From Ancylobacter sp. Lp-2 (lineage in GTDB: Bacteria; Pseudomonadota; Alphaproteobacteria; Rhizobiales; Xanthobacteraceae), in NCBI RefSeq assembly GCF_020523795.1, contig NZ_JAJALI010000004.1:426352-490351 (forward strand): a stretch of DNA of 64,000 bases. The letters run 5' to 3'. Below are positions 28,339 through 43,982 of the stretch, piece by piece. Made by a program: the position numbers and the translations under genes. The first letter of the stretch is position 1. Every line of letters begins with the position of its first letter. The notes beneath the pieces were generated by a model. The model saw only the letters and a program-made list of their open reading frames with translations, made no database searches and was not told the origin of the DNA.

Positions 28339-29543
28339 CGGCGCACCTCATGGTCGAGCGGGATATCGAGGGCGTTGAGCAGCGCGGCGAACTTGGCGCC
28401 GGTCTCCTCCGCTTCGGCGAGGGGATCGGAGCCCGGCACGATGCCGGCCCCGGCGAATAGCCGCGCCTGCCTGCCGGCGATCTCGGCGCAGCGTATGGTG
28501 ACGTACCAGGCGCCATCGCCGCGGCCGTCGCACCAGCCGACCGTGCCGGCATAGAAGTCGCGGCCATACTCCTCGAGCGCGGCGATGTGGCGGGCCGCCT
28601 TCTCGCGCGGCACGCCGCACACCGCCGGGGTCGGATGCAGCGCGGCGGCGAGCACGGCGGCGGAGACGTCCGGGTCCTTCAGCTCGCCCTCGATGCCGGT
28701 GCCGAGATGCCACATGCTGGCGGTCGAGGTGAGCGCCAGACCCTGCGGCCGGAACAGTCGGCGGCACCAGGGGGCGAGCGTGTCGAGGATGAACTCCACC
28801 ACGATGGCATGCTCGCGCCGGTCCTTCCGCGAACGCAGCAAGCCGGCGCCGGCCGCCGCGTCGGCCGCGAGGTCGCCGGGACGACGGCGGGCGGAGCCGG
28901 CGAGCGGATGCGAGGAGATGCGCGCGCCGTTCTTGGCGAGCAGCAGTTCCGGCGTCGCACCCGCCATCACCCGGCTCGCCCCATCGCGTGGCGGCAGCGG
29001 CACCAGGAAGGTGGTACTGGCCGGATCCACCGCCAGCCGGGCGAACAGTGCCGTGAGATCGATGTCCCGGTCGGCGGTGGCGAGGAGGCTGCGCGACAGC
29101 ACCACCTTCCTCAGCCCGTCAGGGGCCGAGGCTTCCCCGGCCATGATGTCGAGCGCGCGGCGCACGGACCGCGCATAGCCGGCGGCGTCGGGCTGATAGT
29201 GGATTTGCCAATTGCGGCAGATCGCCGGACGCGGGAGCGGCCGGACGGCACCGGCGGGCCAGCGGGCGACCTGGGAGACCTGCCAGAGGCAATCCGCCGC
29301 CTCGCGGTCGAAGGGCAGCGCACCGGCGACCACGGCGTCGGTGCCGGCGATGTGGAAGGCGGCGGACAGGCGCGCCTCCAGCGTGGCGGAAGGGTGGAAG
29401 GTGAGTGGTACCGCCGCGCCGAGGCCGTGCAGCAGGCCCTGCGGCGACTGGAACGCGAAGGCGGTCTCCCGGCCGCCCGGTGGCGGAAGGGGAGCGGCGG
29501 CATCGGCGCGGACGGAAGAATCGAGGCGTGTCAGCATGTTCAT
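28335..29543 (-). CDS. entC: Isochorismate synthase
   Basis: A 402-residue chorismate-utilising enzyme converting chorismate to isochorismate, the first committed step to 2,3-dihydroxybenzoate. The ATG at 29543 was chosen for its aggagat site 8 bases upstream. Characteristic pieces are LRKVVLSRSLLATAD, the ISSHPLAGSARRRPGD motif, VEFILDTLAPWCRRL, LHPTPAVCGVPREKA and FYAGTVGWCDGRGDG followed by AWYVTIRCAEI. Length is near that of EntC (about 390). No EntA-type dehydrogenase follows it in this window. Confidence 0.95.
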   Translation of the reverse strand: MNMLTRLDSSVRADAAAPLPPPGGRETAFAFQSPQGLLHGLGAAVPLTFHPSATLEARLSAAFHIAGTDAVVAGALPFDREAADCLWQVSQVARWPAGAVRPLPRPAICRNWQIHYQPDAAGYARSVRRALDIMAGEASAPDGLRKVVLSRSLLATADRDIDLTALFARLAVDPASTTFLVPLPPRDGASRVMAGATPELLLAKNGARISSHPLAGSARRRPGDLAADAAAGAGLLRSRKDRREHAIVVEFILDTLAPWCRRLFRPQGLALTSTASMWHLGTGIEGELKDPDVSAAVLAAALHPTPAVCGVPREKAARHIAALEEYGRDFYAGTVGWCDGRGDGAWYVTIRCAEIAGRQARLFAGAGIVPGSDPLAEAEETGAKFAALLNALDIPLDHEVRR

Positions 29544-29607
29544 GGCCGATCTCCTGCGAGGGGGATGATGGGCCATCGCGGCCCGGCGAGGGTGGCGTGC
29601 CGTCCTG

Positions 29608-36846
<7,239 letters not shown>

Positions 36847-36968
36847 GGCGGTGTCCTTGCGGGCAATGGAAAACCCCGCCGGCGGGCCTGTAGCGCAGGC
36901 CGGCCGGGTGAGAGTCTTCTTCCTCGATATGCGGAGGCGGTCGCGCCGCCGCGGTCAGGTCGGTGGGG

Positions 36969-37184
36969 CTAGGCCGATATCCGGCGGGCGGCGGGGCTGA
37001 TGTCCTGCCACTCCCGTTCGATCAGCTGCAGGCAGGAGGCGCGGTCGTCTGGGCCGTGGACGGAGCGCCAGCCTTCCGGCACGTCGCGGAAGGACGGCCA
37101 CAGGCTGTACTGGCCGTCCGCATTGACGAGCGCCAGGAAGAGGTGACGCTCGTCGTCGAAGGGGTTCAGATGATGGTCGTCCAT
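36969..37184 (-). CDS. mbtH: MbtH-like adenylation partner
   Basis: A 71-residue MbtH-family protein. Such proteins bind and stabilise adenylation domains of NRPSs. It shows NPFDDERHLFLALVNADGQY, SLWPSFRDVPEGW and SVHGPDDRASCLQLIEREW, matching the family's conserved tryptophans and the SLWP.....P.GW pattern. It lies 122 bases upstream of the synthetase start and downstream of the aryl carrier gene in the same direction. This is the usual arrangement in EntF/DhbF clusters. Confidence 0.93.
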   Translation of the reverse strand: MDDHHLNPFDDERHLFLALVNADGQYSLWPSFRDVPEGWRSVHGPDDRASCLQLIEREWQDISPAARRISA

Positions 37185-37214
37185 GACGGAGCCTTCGGTT
37201 CGGTACGGATAAAG

Positions 37215-37475
37215 TCAGGAGCGGCCGGCGCCCTTGCTTTCCAGCAGGGCCCAGAGCGTGCCGAGGGTGAGGCAGCGGGCGAACTCGACGAAGCTCACAT
37301 CGATGGCCGCCGCCTTCCATTCCGTCACCAGCTGCATGGCGGTGATGGAGTTGAGGCCGTAATCCATCAGGTTGTCGTCGTCCTCCGGTTCCTCGTCGAG
37401 GAAGCGCATCAGCTGGACGCGCAGGGCGTCCTTCGACGCCGGTGGCAGATGGGCAGGCTGGGATGCAGCAGTCAT
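37215..37475 (-). CDS. Stand-alone aryl carrier protein
   Basis: An 86-residue carrier protein from the ATG at 37475, preceded by tggaggta. The core LRVQLMRFLDEEPEDDDNLM, DYGLNSITAMQLVTEWKAAA contains the phosphopantetheine serine in GLNS, typical of aryl carrier domains of EntB/VibB (DYGLDS). It would hold 2,3-dihydroxybenzoate as a thioester for the first condensation domain. In most catecholate systems this domain is fused to isochorismatase. Here it is split and separated by about 9 kb. The loading ligase (EntE) is absent from the window. Confidence 0.9.
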   Translation of the reverse strand: MTAASQPAHLPPASKDALRVQLMRFLDEEPEDDDNLMDYGLNSITAMQLVTEWKAAAIDVSFVEFARCLTLGTLWALLESKGAGRS

Positions 37476-37517
37476 CGATACCTCCATAAGGGTGTTTGGC
37501 GAGCGGCATGAGCGCAT

Positions 37518-39461
37518 CTACTCGCGCGCCAGCGCCTCCACCGGATTGAGCCGCGCCGCGCGGCGGGCGGGCATGTAGCCGAACAGCACGCCGGTGCTCA
37601 TCGCCGCGACGAGGGCGAGCACGATGGCGGTAAGCTGGAACACCACCGAGAGGCCGAGCACGAAGGACGCGCCGACACCGATGGCAAGGCCGAGCGCGAC
37701 GCCGACGATTCCACCGCCACCCGCCAGCACGAGGGCTTCGAGCAGGAATTGGCGCAGGATGTCCGCGGCCGAGGCGCCGACCGCGATGCGGATGCCGATC
37801 TCGCGCGTGCGCTCGGTGACGTTCATCAGCATGATGTTCATCACGCCGATGCCGCCGACCAGCAGCGAGATGCCGGCGATCATGGCGAGCAGGCCGGCCA
37901 TCGCCGACTGGGTCTCGGCCACCGCCGCGATGCGGGCCGCCATGTCGTTGATGAAGAAATCTTCCATGCGGTGGCGCTCGCGCAGCGTCTCGCGCACCAG
38001 CTGCTTGGTCTCCTCCAGCCGCGCGGTGTCGGCGACGGTGAGCTGGATGCCGCCGAGATCCGTGCTGCCGATCAGGCGGCTCGCGGCGGTGAGCAGCGGC
38101 ACCACGACCCGGTCGTCGCGGTCGGTGCCGCGCTCGTCGGGCCCCTTCGGGACCAAGACGCCGGTGACCAGGAAGGGGATGTTGTTGGCGAGCACGTAGC
38201 GCCCGGACGGGTCCTCCTCGTCCGGGAACAGCCGGGCGGCCACCGCCGTGCCCAGCACGATGACCGGGGCGCCGGCGCGCTCGTCCGCCGGGGTGAAGAA
38301 GCCGCCCCAGCGCGTGCCCCACTGGAAGGTCTCGGGATAGGCGGTGGAGGTGCCGAAGGCCTCCGAACGCAGGCTGGTCGAGCCGGCGGTCAGGGTCACG
38401 GTGGTCCAGCGGCCCGGCGTCACGGCTTTCACATTGGGCAGCGTGGCCAGCGCCTCTGCGTCGGCGAGCGTCAGGCGCCCGCCGGGCAGGGTCGGATTGT
38501 CGTTGTCGGGCATGACGACGATCCAGTCGGTGCCGGTCGCTGCCGCGCGCGCCATCACGTCCCGCCGCGTGCCCTCGCCGATGGCGAGCATCGCCACCAC
38601 CGCGGCGGTGCCGATGACGATGCCGAGCAGGGTCAGCGCCGTGCGGAACGGGTTGCCCGCCAGCGCCGCGAAGGCGGAGCGCAGCGCCTCGGTGAGCGCG
38701 AACAGGCCGGGCGCGTGCCGCTTCGGCCGCTGCTCCCCGCTCCGCTCAAGCACGGCGGGGATCGTCTCGCCACTGTCCGACACCACGAGGCCGTCGCGGA
38801 TCTCCACCACCCGCCGGGCGGCGCGCGCGGCCTGCGCGTCGTGGGTCACCAGGATGACGGTGTGTCCCTCGTCGGCGAGCTCGCCGAGCAGCGTCATCAC
38901 CGCCGCACCCGAGGCGCTGTCGAGCGCGCCGGTCGGCTCGTCGGCGAGGATGACGGCACCCCCGTTCATCAGCGCGCGGGCGATGGAGACGCGCTGCTGC
39001 TGCCCGCCGGAAAGCTGGTCCGGTGTATGGTCCAGCCGATCCGCTAATCCGAGGCGGTCGAGCAGCGCGGTCGAGCGCTGCCGGCGCGTCCCGGCGGGGA
39101 TGCCGGCATAGACCGCCGGCAGCTCCGCATTGGCGCAGGCGTCGACGCCCGGCAGCAGCAGATAGCGCTGGAAGATGAAGCCGAACACCTCGCGCCGCAG
39201 CCGGGCCTGCTCGTTGCGACCGAACGCTCCCGCCTCGCGGCCGTCAAAGCGGTAGCTGCCGGAGGTCGGCCGGTCGAGCAGGCCGATGATGTTCATCAGC
39301 GTCGACTTGCCCGAGCCGGAGGCGCCGACGATGGCGACGAATTCACCGCGATTGATGATGAGATCGACGCCGCACAGCACCTCAGTGGTGACGCTGCCGC
39401 GGGTGAAGGCGCGGCGCACGCCGCGAAGCGCGATGAGGGGGACGTCGGAACCGGCTGTCAT
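37518..39461 (-). CDS. MacB-like ABC export protein (ATPase plus FtsX-type permease)
   Basis: A 647-residue fusion of ATPase and permease, as in MacB and PvdT. Walker A is GASGSGKST (46-54), the signature LSGGQQQR about 150, and Walker B ILADEPTGALD about 171. After a helix near 270 comes a periplasmic MacB core domain. Three C-terminal helices carry LLVGGIGVMNIMLMNVTERT and REIGIRIAVGASAADIL, the FtsX family mark. With the adaptor encoded next to it, and an outer-membrane factor not seen here, it probably moves the siderophore from periplasm to outside, as PvdRT-OpmQ does for pyoverdine. The start overlaps the adaptor stop (ATGA). Confidence 0.92.
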   Translation of the reverse strand: MTAGSDVPLIALRGVRRAFTRGSVTTEVLCGVDLIINRGEFVAIVGASGSGKSTLMNIIGLLDRPTSGSYRFDGREAGAFGRNEQARLRREVFGFIFQRYLLLPGVDACANAELPAVYAGIPAGTRRQRSTALLDRLGLADRLDHTPDQLSGGQQQRVSIARALMNGGAVILADEPTGALDSASGAAVMTLLGELADEGHTVILVTHDAQAARAARRVVEIRDGLVVSDSGETIPAVLERSGEQRPKRHAPGLFALTEALRSAFAALAGNPFRTALTLLGIVIGTAAVVAMLAIGEGTRRDVMARAAATGTDWIVVMPDNDNPTLPGGRLTLADAEALATLPNVKAVTPGRWTTVTLTAGSTSLRSEAFGTSTAYPETFQWGTRWGGFFTPADERAGAPVIVLGTAVAARLFPDEEDPSGRYVLANNIPFLVTGVLVPKGPDERGTDRDDRVVVPLLTAASRLIGSTDLGGIQLTVADTARLEETKQLVRETLRERHRMEDFFINDMAARIAAVAETQSAMAGLLAMIAGISLLVGGIGVMNIMLMNVTERTREIGIRIAVGASAADILRQFLLEALVLAGGGGIVGVALGLAIGVGASFVLGLSVVFQLTAIVLALVAAMSTGVLFGYMPARRAARLNPVEALARE

Positions 39462-40663
39462 TGCGTGAAGCGGATGGCGGTCCGCACCTCCTCGTTGCGC
39501 TCGCCGACGATGACGTGCTCACCCTCCTTCAGCCCTTCGAGCACCTCGGCCTTGAAGCGGGTGCGCACGCCGACGCGCAGGCGGCGGGTCTCCGGCCTGC
39601 CGTCCGCGCCCGGCACGCGGGCGGTGAAGACGTCGGCCTCGCCCTCGACCGGCGCGAGGGCGACCATCGGCACGACGAGCACGCCGCGCGCACCGGCGGT
39701 GACGAAGAAGGTCTGGGCGCTCATCTGCGGGCGCAGCTCGCCTTCCGGATTGGGGACGTCGAACAGCGCCGTGTAGAAGACGACGCCGCTATTTGCCGTC
39801 GTGCCGCTGCTGGCGCCGGCGCCGGCGCTGCCGCTGGTGCTCGGCCCCGGCAGGATCTGCCGTACCCGGCTTTCCCAGCGGCGCTCGGGGTGGCCGAGAG
39901 TGGTGAACCACACGGGCATGCCGAGCTTCAGCTTCGGCACGTCGGCCTCGGCGACCTGCGTCCAGACCGTCATCACCGACAGATCGGCGATGCGCAGCAA
40001 TTGCGGGGTCTGGTAGGTCGCCACCAGCGTCTGGCCCTGGCGGGCCTCCACCGAGACGACGGTGCCGGCCATCGGGGCGTAGACGCGGGTATAGTCCAGC
40101 TGCGTGCGGTTCGAGCGCAGCGTGGCGCTCACCTGACGGATCTGCGCCTGCGTCATCTTCAGCTGCGCCGCCGCCGTCTCGGCCTCCATGGCGGCGCGAT
40201 CGTGTTCCTCGGTGCTGGTGAACTGGTTGCGGACCAGCCGGGCCTGGCGCTCCTCGCGGCTGGCGGCGAAGCGCGCGCGCGCCTCGAGATCGAGGATCTG
40301 GGCCTGAAGCCGCGCCAGTTCGGCCTCGCCGGCCTCGACCTGCGCCTCCTGCAGCGCGGAATCGATCTCTGCCAGCAACTGGCCCGCCTCGACCTTGTCG
40401 CCCTCGCGCACATGCAGCTGCAGGAGCTGACCGGAGGCCTGGGCGCCGACATCGACATAATCGCGCGGTTGCAGCTTGCCGAGCGCCGACACGCTCTCCT
40501 CGATGTCGCCACGCGTGACGGGGGCGGTCTCGAAGGCCTCAGCCGGCGTGCCGGCATTCAGCCGGGCATCGGCCAGCAACATCGCTCCACCCGCCGCCAG
40601 ACCGATGAGGGCCACGATGCCGGCGGAACGCAGGGCAAGACGGGTTCGGCGGGACGCGGCCAT
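39458..40663 (-). CDS. MacA-like membrane fusion protein
   Basis: A 401-residue periplasmic adaptor of the HlyD/RND family. A single N-terminal membrane anchor (SAGIVALIGLAAGGAMLLAD) is followed by RGDIEESVSALGKLQPRDYV, a lipoyl half motif (GQLLQLHVREGDKVEAGQLL), and a long alpha-hairpin (LARLQAQILDLEARARFAAS). DYTRVYAPMAGTVVSVEARQ and beta-barrel segments complete the fold. It is the partner of the downstream MacB-like protein. Only 6 bases separate it from the EntS-like gene upstream. Confidence 0.92.
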   Translation of the reverse strand: MAASRRTRLALRSAGIVALIGLAAGGAMLLADARLNAGTPAEAFETAPVTRGDIEESVSALGKLQPRDYVDVGAQASGQLLQLHVREGDKVEAGQLLAEIDSALQEAQVEAGEAELARLQAQILDLEARARFAASREERQARLVRNQFTSTEEHDRAAMEAETAAAQLKMTQAQIRQVSATLRSNRTQLDYTRVYAPMAGTVVSVEARQGQTLVATYQTPQLLRIADLSVMTVWTQVAEADVPKLKLGMPVWFTTLGHPERRWESRVRQILPGPSTSGSAGAGASSGTTANSGVVFYTALFDVPNPEGELRPQMSAQTFFVTAGARGVLVVPMVALAPVEGEADVFTARVPGADGRPETRRLRVGVRTRFKAEVLEGLKEGEHVIVGERNEEVRTAIRFTQ

Positions 40664-40669
40664 GATGCC

Positions 40670-41929
40670 TCAGCCCTCTTCCGCGACGGGCCGCGAGGCG
40701 GGAAGCGCAGGCTCGACATCGGCGCGCCCCATGGCGTGGAAGCCCAGCGTGAACAGGCCGCCGAGGCCGAGCGCCGCCGCGCCGAGCAGCATGACGCCGG
40801 CCCCTGGCAGCAACTGCGCCAGGGCGCCGATGCCGACCGCGCCGACGCTGTCGCCCGCCACGTCCTGCGCCGCCCACAGGCTGTTGATGCGGCCGAGATA
40901 GGCGTCCGGCGTGTGGTCCTGGATGATGGTGTATTGCAGCAGGTTGGCGATGGCGGTGGCATAGCCGTAGACGACGAGGACCGGCATCGCCGCCGCTATA
41001 TGTCCCGCCGCGCCCAGCGCGACGACGCAGGCAAAAGCCAGCACGCACAGGCCGGACATGGTGAGTTCCGGCCGGTTGAGGCCGCGTGCCCAGCCGCTCA
41101 GCAGGGCTCCGAGGGTCGCTCCCACCGGTACGGCCGAATACATGAAGCCGATCTCCAGCGCACCGCCGCCGAAGGTGTTCGTGACCAGCGCCGGGAACAG
41201 GATGCGGATGGAGGTGGTGAAGGTGAGCAGCGTGCCGATAGCGAACACCATGAGCAGCTTGCGATGGCGGAACAGGAAACCGAAGGCCTCGCCCATCATG
41301 CGGAGCGGATGGGTGACTTCCGGCCGCTCCGGCACCATGCGCGGCAGCGACAGCAGGGTGAGCACGGTGGCGAGGGTACCCGCCGCGGCGATGCCGTAGT
41401 TCCATCCGAGGCCGGCGAAGGCGATGACCATGCCGCCGAGTGCGGGGGAGACGATGGTGGCGCAGCGCGTGGCGAGCATGCCGAGGGCGCCGGCCTGCAT
41501 CAGGTTCTCGCGGCCGGCGATGAAGGGCATGGCCGCCATCAGCGCCGCGACGCCGAGCGCGCCGAAGAAGCCGTCCCAGAAGGCGAGACCGTAGATGGCC
41601 ACAAGGGAGGGCGTCTCCAGCAGGCTGTTGGCGGCGAGCCCGAGAAATCCGATCCCGCAGATGGAGCGGGCGAACAGGATCAGCCGGCGGCGGTCATGAA
41701 GGTCGGAGAGCACGCCTCCCAGCAGCAGGCCGAGGAACATGCCGAGGCCGTCGAGCGCCGCCACGAGGCCGACCTGCACGCTCGATCCGGTCATCTCGTA
41801 GACCTGCACCGGCACGCTCACCGTGAGCATGCCGAGGCTCATCAGCGAGATGGTGCGCGCGATCAGCAGATTGCGGAAATGCGCGTTGCGGCGCAGCAGG
41901 GAGATGTCCACGAAGAGGCGGGCGCTCAC
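40670..41929 (-). CDS. entS: EntS-like siderophore exporter (MFS)
   Basis: A 419-residue major facilitator protein with about twelve helices. It lines up with enterobactin exporter EntS over nearly all its length: VSLGxL..VPVQV near the N-terminus, GGVLSDLHDRRRLILFARSI, CGIGFLGLAANSLLETPSLV, GLAFWDGFFGALGV, GRENLMQAGALGML, LLQYTIIQDHTPDAYLGRIN and SLWAAQDVAGDSVGA. Residue identity in these blocks is high. It would carry the new catecholate across the inner membrane. It is the first gene of the leftward operon through to the phosphopantetheinyl transferase. Confidence 0.95.
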   Translation of the reverse strand: MSARLFVDISLLRRNAHFRNLLIARTISLMSLGMLTVSVPVQVYEMTGSSVQVGLVAALDGLGMFLGLLLGGVLSDLHDRRRLILFARSICGIGFLGLAANSLLETPSLVAIYGLAFWDGFFGALGVAALMAAMPFIAGRENLMQAGALGMLATRCATIVSPALGGMVIAFAGLGWNYGIAAAGTLATVLTLLSLPRMVPERPEVTHPLRMMGEAFGFLFRHRKLLMVFAIGTLLTFTTSIRILFPALVTNTFGGGALEIGFMYSAVPVGATLGALLSGWARGLNRPELTMSGLCVLAFACVVALGAAGHIAAAMPVLVVYGYATAIANLLQYTIIQDHTPDAYLGRINSLWAAQDVAGDSVGAVGIGALAQLLPGAGVMLLGAAALGLGGLFTLGFHAMGRADVEPALPASRPVAEEG

Positions 41930-42380
41930 GGCCTGGCGCTCCCCGGATGCCGCCCCGGGACCGGCCCCGCCAGGACCGGAGACCGGCAGAGGGCTTCGCG
42001 GCCGGGAGCGAGGGGCCGCCGTATAAGGCGGACTGCGACGTGGCCAAGGCCGGTTCCGGGCATGGGATCACCACTGCTTCTATCGTGCGACGGCATTGCG
42101 CGCGCTCCCTTCGCGTGCCGCTGTTTCCGGGGCGCGCGAAGGGGCTTCGAGCCCCGGGTTGGACGATAGGCTCGAAAAGGCGCCTCACGGGAGGCAATGT
42201 ACCCATGTCGAGCCGCCGCCGGACATCCGAAGAAGCAGCAAATTTCTTTGAGAGAACGTACGTATTTGTTATTTCGATAATGTTTTATTTTTGAAATTAT
42301 GAATATAATTGTTATAGATGGCCGAATTTACTTTCTGTGATGTGAATTATAGGTCGCATTCTTCAAACGGAAACTGGCGC
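41930..42380 (-). promoter_or_regulatory. Promoter region of the siderophore biosynthesis operon
   Basis: There is no gene. The part near 42240-42320 is very AT-rich, unlike its surroundings, and should hold the promoter reading left toward entS. It contains TAATTGTTATA (42306-42316), exactly repeated upstream of the receptor gene at 46345-46355. It also holds, on the minus strand, ATTATCGAAATA (42270-42281), repeated at 51961-51972. A distance of about 340 bases to the entS start leaves room for a leader. Confidence 0.45.
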
Positions 42381-43982
42381 TCAGCGGGTGAGAGCGAGCA
42401 GCGCGTCGGCAAGAGCGCCACGCCAGATCAGATAGTCATGGCCGCCGGCATATTCGCGATAGCCGACATGGTAGTCCTTCGCCGTCAGGACGTCGCGCAG
42501 ATGCCGCGAGGTCTCGAGGATGCCGGCGCTGCCGATCCGGCCGGTCTCGAACAATCCGGCCGTCAGGAAGAAGCGGACATCCCGGCGCGGGGAGGACGCG
42601 ATCTCGCCGGCGAGATACTCGGCGCGTCCGTCCGAGCCAGGGTCGGGATGCCACCAGAAGGAGCCGGAGAGGCAAATCGCATTGCCGAAGGCCTCGGGAT
42701 GGCGCAGCGCCACCGTGGCGGCGGCGAGGCCGCCATAGCTCGATCCGGCAAGGATGGTGCGCTCCGCCGGGATCGCGAAACCGATCTCCCGTTGCACGAG
42801 CGGGAGCAGCTCCAGCGCCATGAAGTCGGCGAAGGCGTCGTTGCCGGGCAGTTCGCGCGTGCGCGTCTCGCGGTCGAGTGCGGGAACGAATACCGCGATC
42901 ACCGGCGGAAGTTCGCCCCGGGCGATCAGTCGGTCGAGGATGGCGGGCGTGTCAACGCGGGAGAGATAGGCTTCGCCGTCGAAGACGAACAGCAGCCGGG
43001 TGTCGGCCGCGCCGGCGGCGAGCGATGCGGGACGGTAGAGCGTGACCTCGCGCTCGTTGCCCAACCGGGCGCTTGATACCCGTAGCCGGCTCAATTCTCC
43101 GGCGTCGGGCGCCACGCCGTCCTGCCCCCGCTGCCGGGGTGCGTCGGCCAGTTCGAGGAGGGACTCCTGGCTGAAGGCGTCCGGGGCATCGGTGGGAGAT
43201 GGATGGTGGTTGAACGGATCGGCTTTGGCGGTGGCCAATATGGCGACACGCCGCTCGCGCGCGCTGCCAGGCAGATCGGGGACGTCCGCGGCCAGCTGAT
43301 AGGCGAGCCGCGTCGAGGTGGGAACGTCGAAGCTCCTGAACCAGGTGTCGGACGTGCCGAGCCGTGCCAGCTCCTCGTGGTCGCCGCTCGGCGCCCCGAA
43401 CAGCCGGACGTTGCGCTCGGCGCCCCGCGCCAGGAAGGTGACGATAGCCCGGCCGGCTCCCGCCGGCTCGACCAGCGGCGTGCCCTGGCGGGTGACCTCG
43501 GTCCAGAACTCCCCCGTGTCGCCGCCAGCGGCAACATGCGCGGCGAGGGCGGCGATTCGCGGGCTGAGATAGGTGGAAGAGGCAACCTGCCCGGAGCGCG
43601 GCACCTGCCGGCCGATCACGAGATCGACCACGGTGCCGGGCTGGCGTGCCGTCGCCTTGAACCGAAGTCCTTCGCTTTCCGCGACCAGATGGAACTCGGC
43701 CGGGCCGGCGGTGTCGGTGGCGAGCCGACGGATAGGCACGCCGTCGGCGGCGACGAGATCGAGATCGAAGCGCCCGGCCGCCGCGCGCGCGGTGCCGCGC
43801 AGATAGTCGCCGATGGCGGCAGGCCGTTCGAACCACGCGGCCTCGCCGGCAGCGAGGGCGGGGCTCGCGGCGGGCTCCGTCCGCTCCAGCCGGATCGGCT
43901 CGCCATGCACGCCGACGGGCGCGCCAGAGATGGCCGCGATGGTCAGGCAGAAGCCTGCCATCAGCCGGGCCCGGCCTACCAT
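42381..43982 (-). CDS. Secreted Fes-like ferric-siderophore esterase
   Basis: A 533-residue protein. The N-terminus has a signal peptide (about 1-27, AGFCLTIAAISGAPVGVHG). The first part resembles the N-terminal domain of enterochelin esterases (TRLAYQLAADVP, HHPSPTDAPDAF). The catalytic alpha/beta-hydrolase domain has VTLYRPASLAAG, LLFVFDGEAYLSRVDTPAIL, GSSYGG (413-418, Ser415) and AGGHDYLIWR (His515). These enzymes cut the ester bonds of triserine or similar backbones to free iron. A signal peptide places it in the periplasm, unlike cytoplasmic Fes and similar to IroE or Campylobacter Cee. It is coupled to the receptor gene by a 7-base overlap. Confidence 0.9.
   Translation of the reverse strand: MVGRARLMAGFCLTIAAISGAPVGVHGEPIRLERTEPAASPALAAGEAAWFERPAAIGDYLRGTARAAAGRFDLDLVAADGVPIRRLATDTAGPAEFHLVAESEGLRFKATARQPGTVVDLVIGRQVPRSGQVASSTYLSPRIAALAAHVAAGGDTGEFWTEVTRQGTPLVEPAGAGRAIVTFLARGAERNVRLFGAPSGDHEELARLGTSDTWFRSFDVPTSTRLAYQLAADVPDLPGSARERRVAILATAKADPFNHHPSPTDAPDAFSQESLLELADAPRQRGQDGVAPDAGELSRLRVSSARLGNEREVTLYRPASLAAGAADTRLLFVFDGEAYLSRVDTPAILDRLIARGELPPVIAVFVPALDRETRTRELPGNDAFADFMALELLPLVQREIGFAIPAERTILAGSSYGGLAAATVALRHPEAFGNAICLSGSFWWHPDPGSDGRAEYLAGEIASSPRRDVRFFLTAGLFETGRIGSAGILETSRHLRDVLTAKDYHVGYREYAGGHDYLIWRGALADALLALTR

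Noticed and set aside
26840..28567. 575-codon continuous frame including the PPTase
   Set aside because: Only the last 259 codons are protein-like. The upstream part is an alternate frame of the isochorismatase gene, and the ATG at 27619 overlaps its stop.
39461..42169. 902-codon plus-strand frame opposite the exporter genes
   Set aside because: It covers three clear minus-strand genes (MacB start, MacA-like, EntS-like) and has no recognisable motif.
42243..42320. Classical Fur box in the siderophore promoter
   Set aside because: There are partial GATAAT-like words but no 19-base palindrome; the sequence is generally AT-rich.
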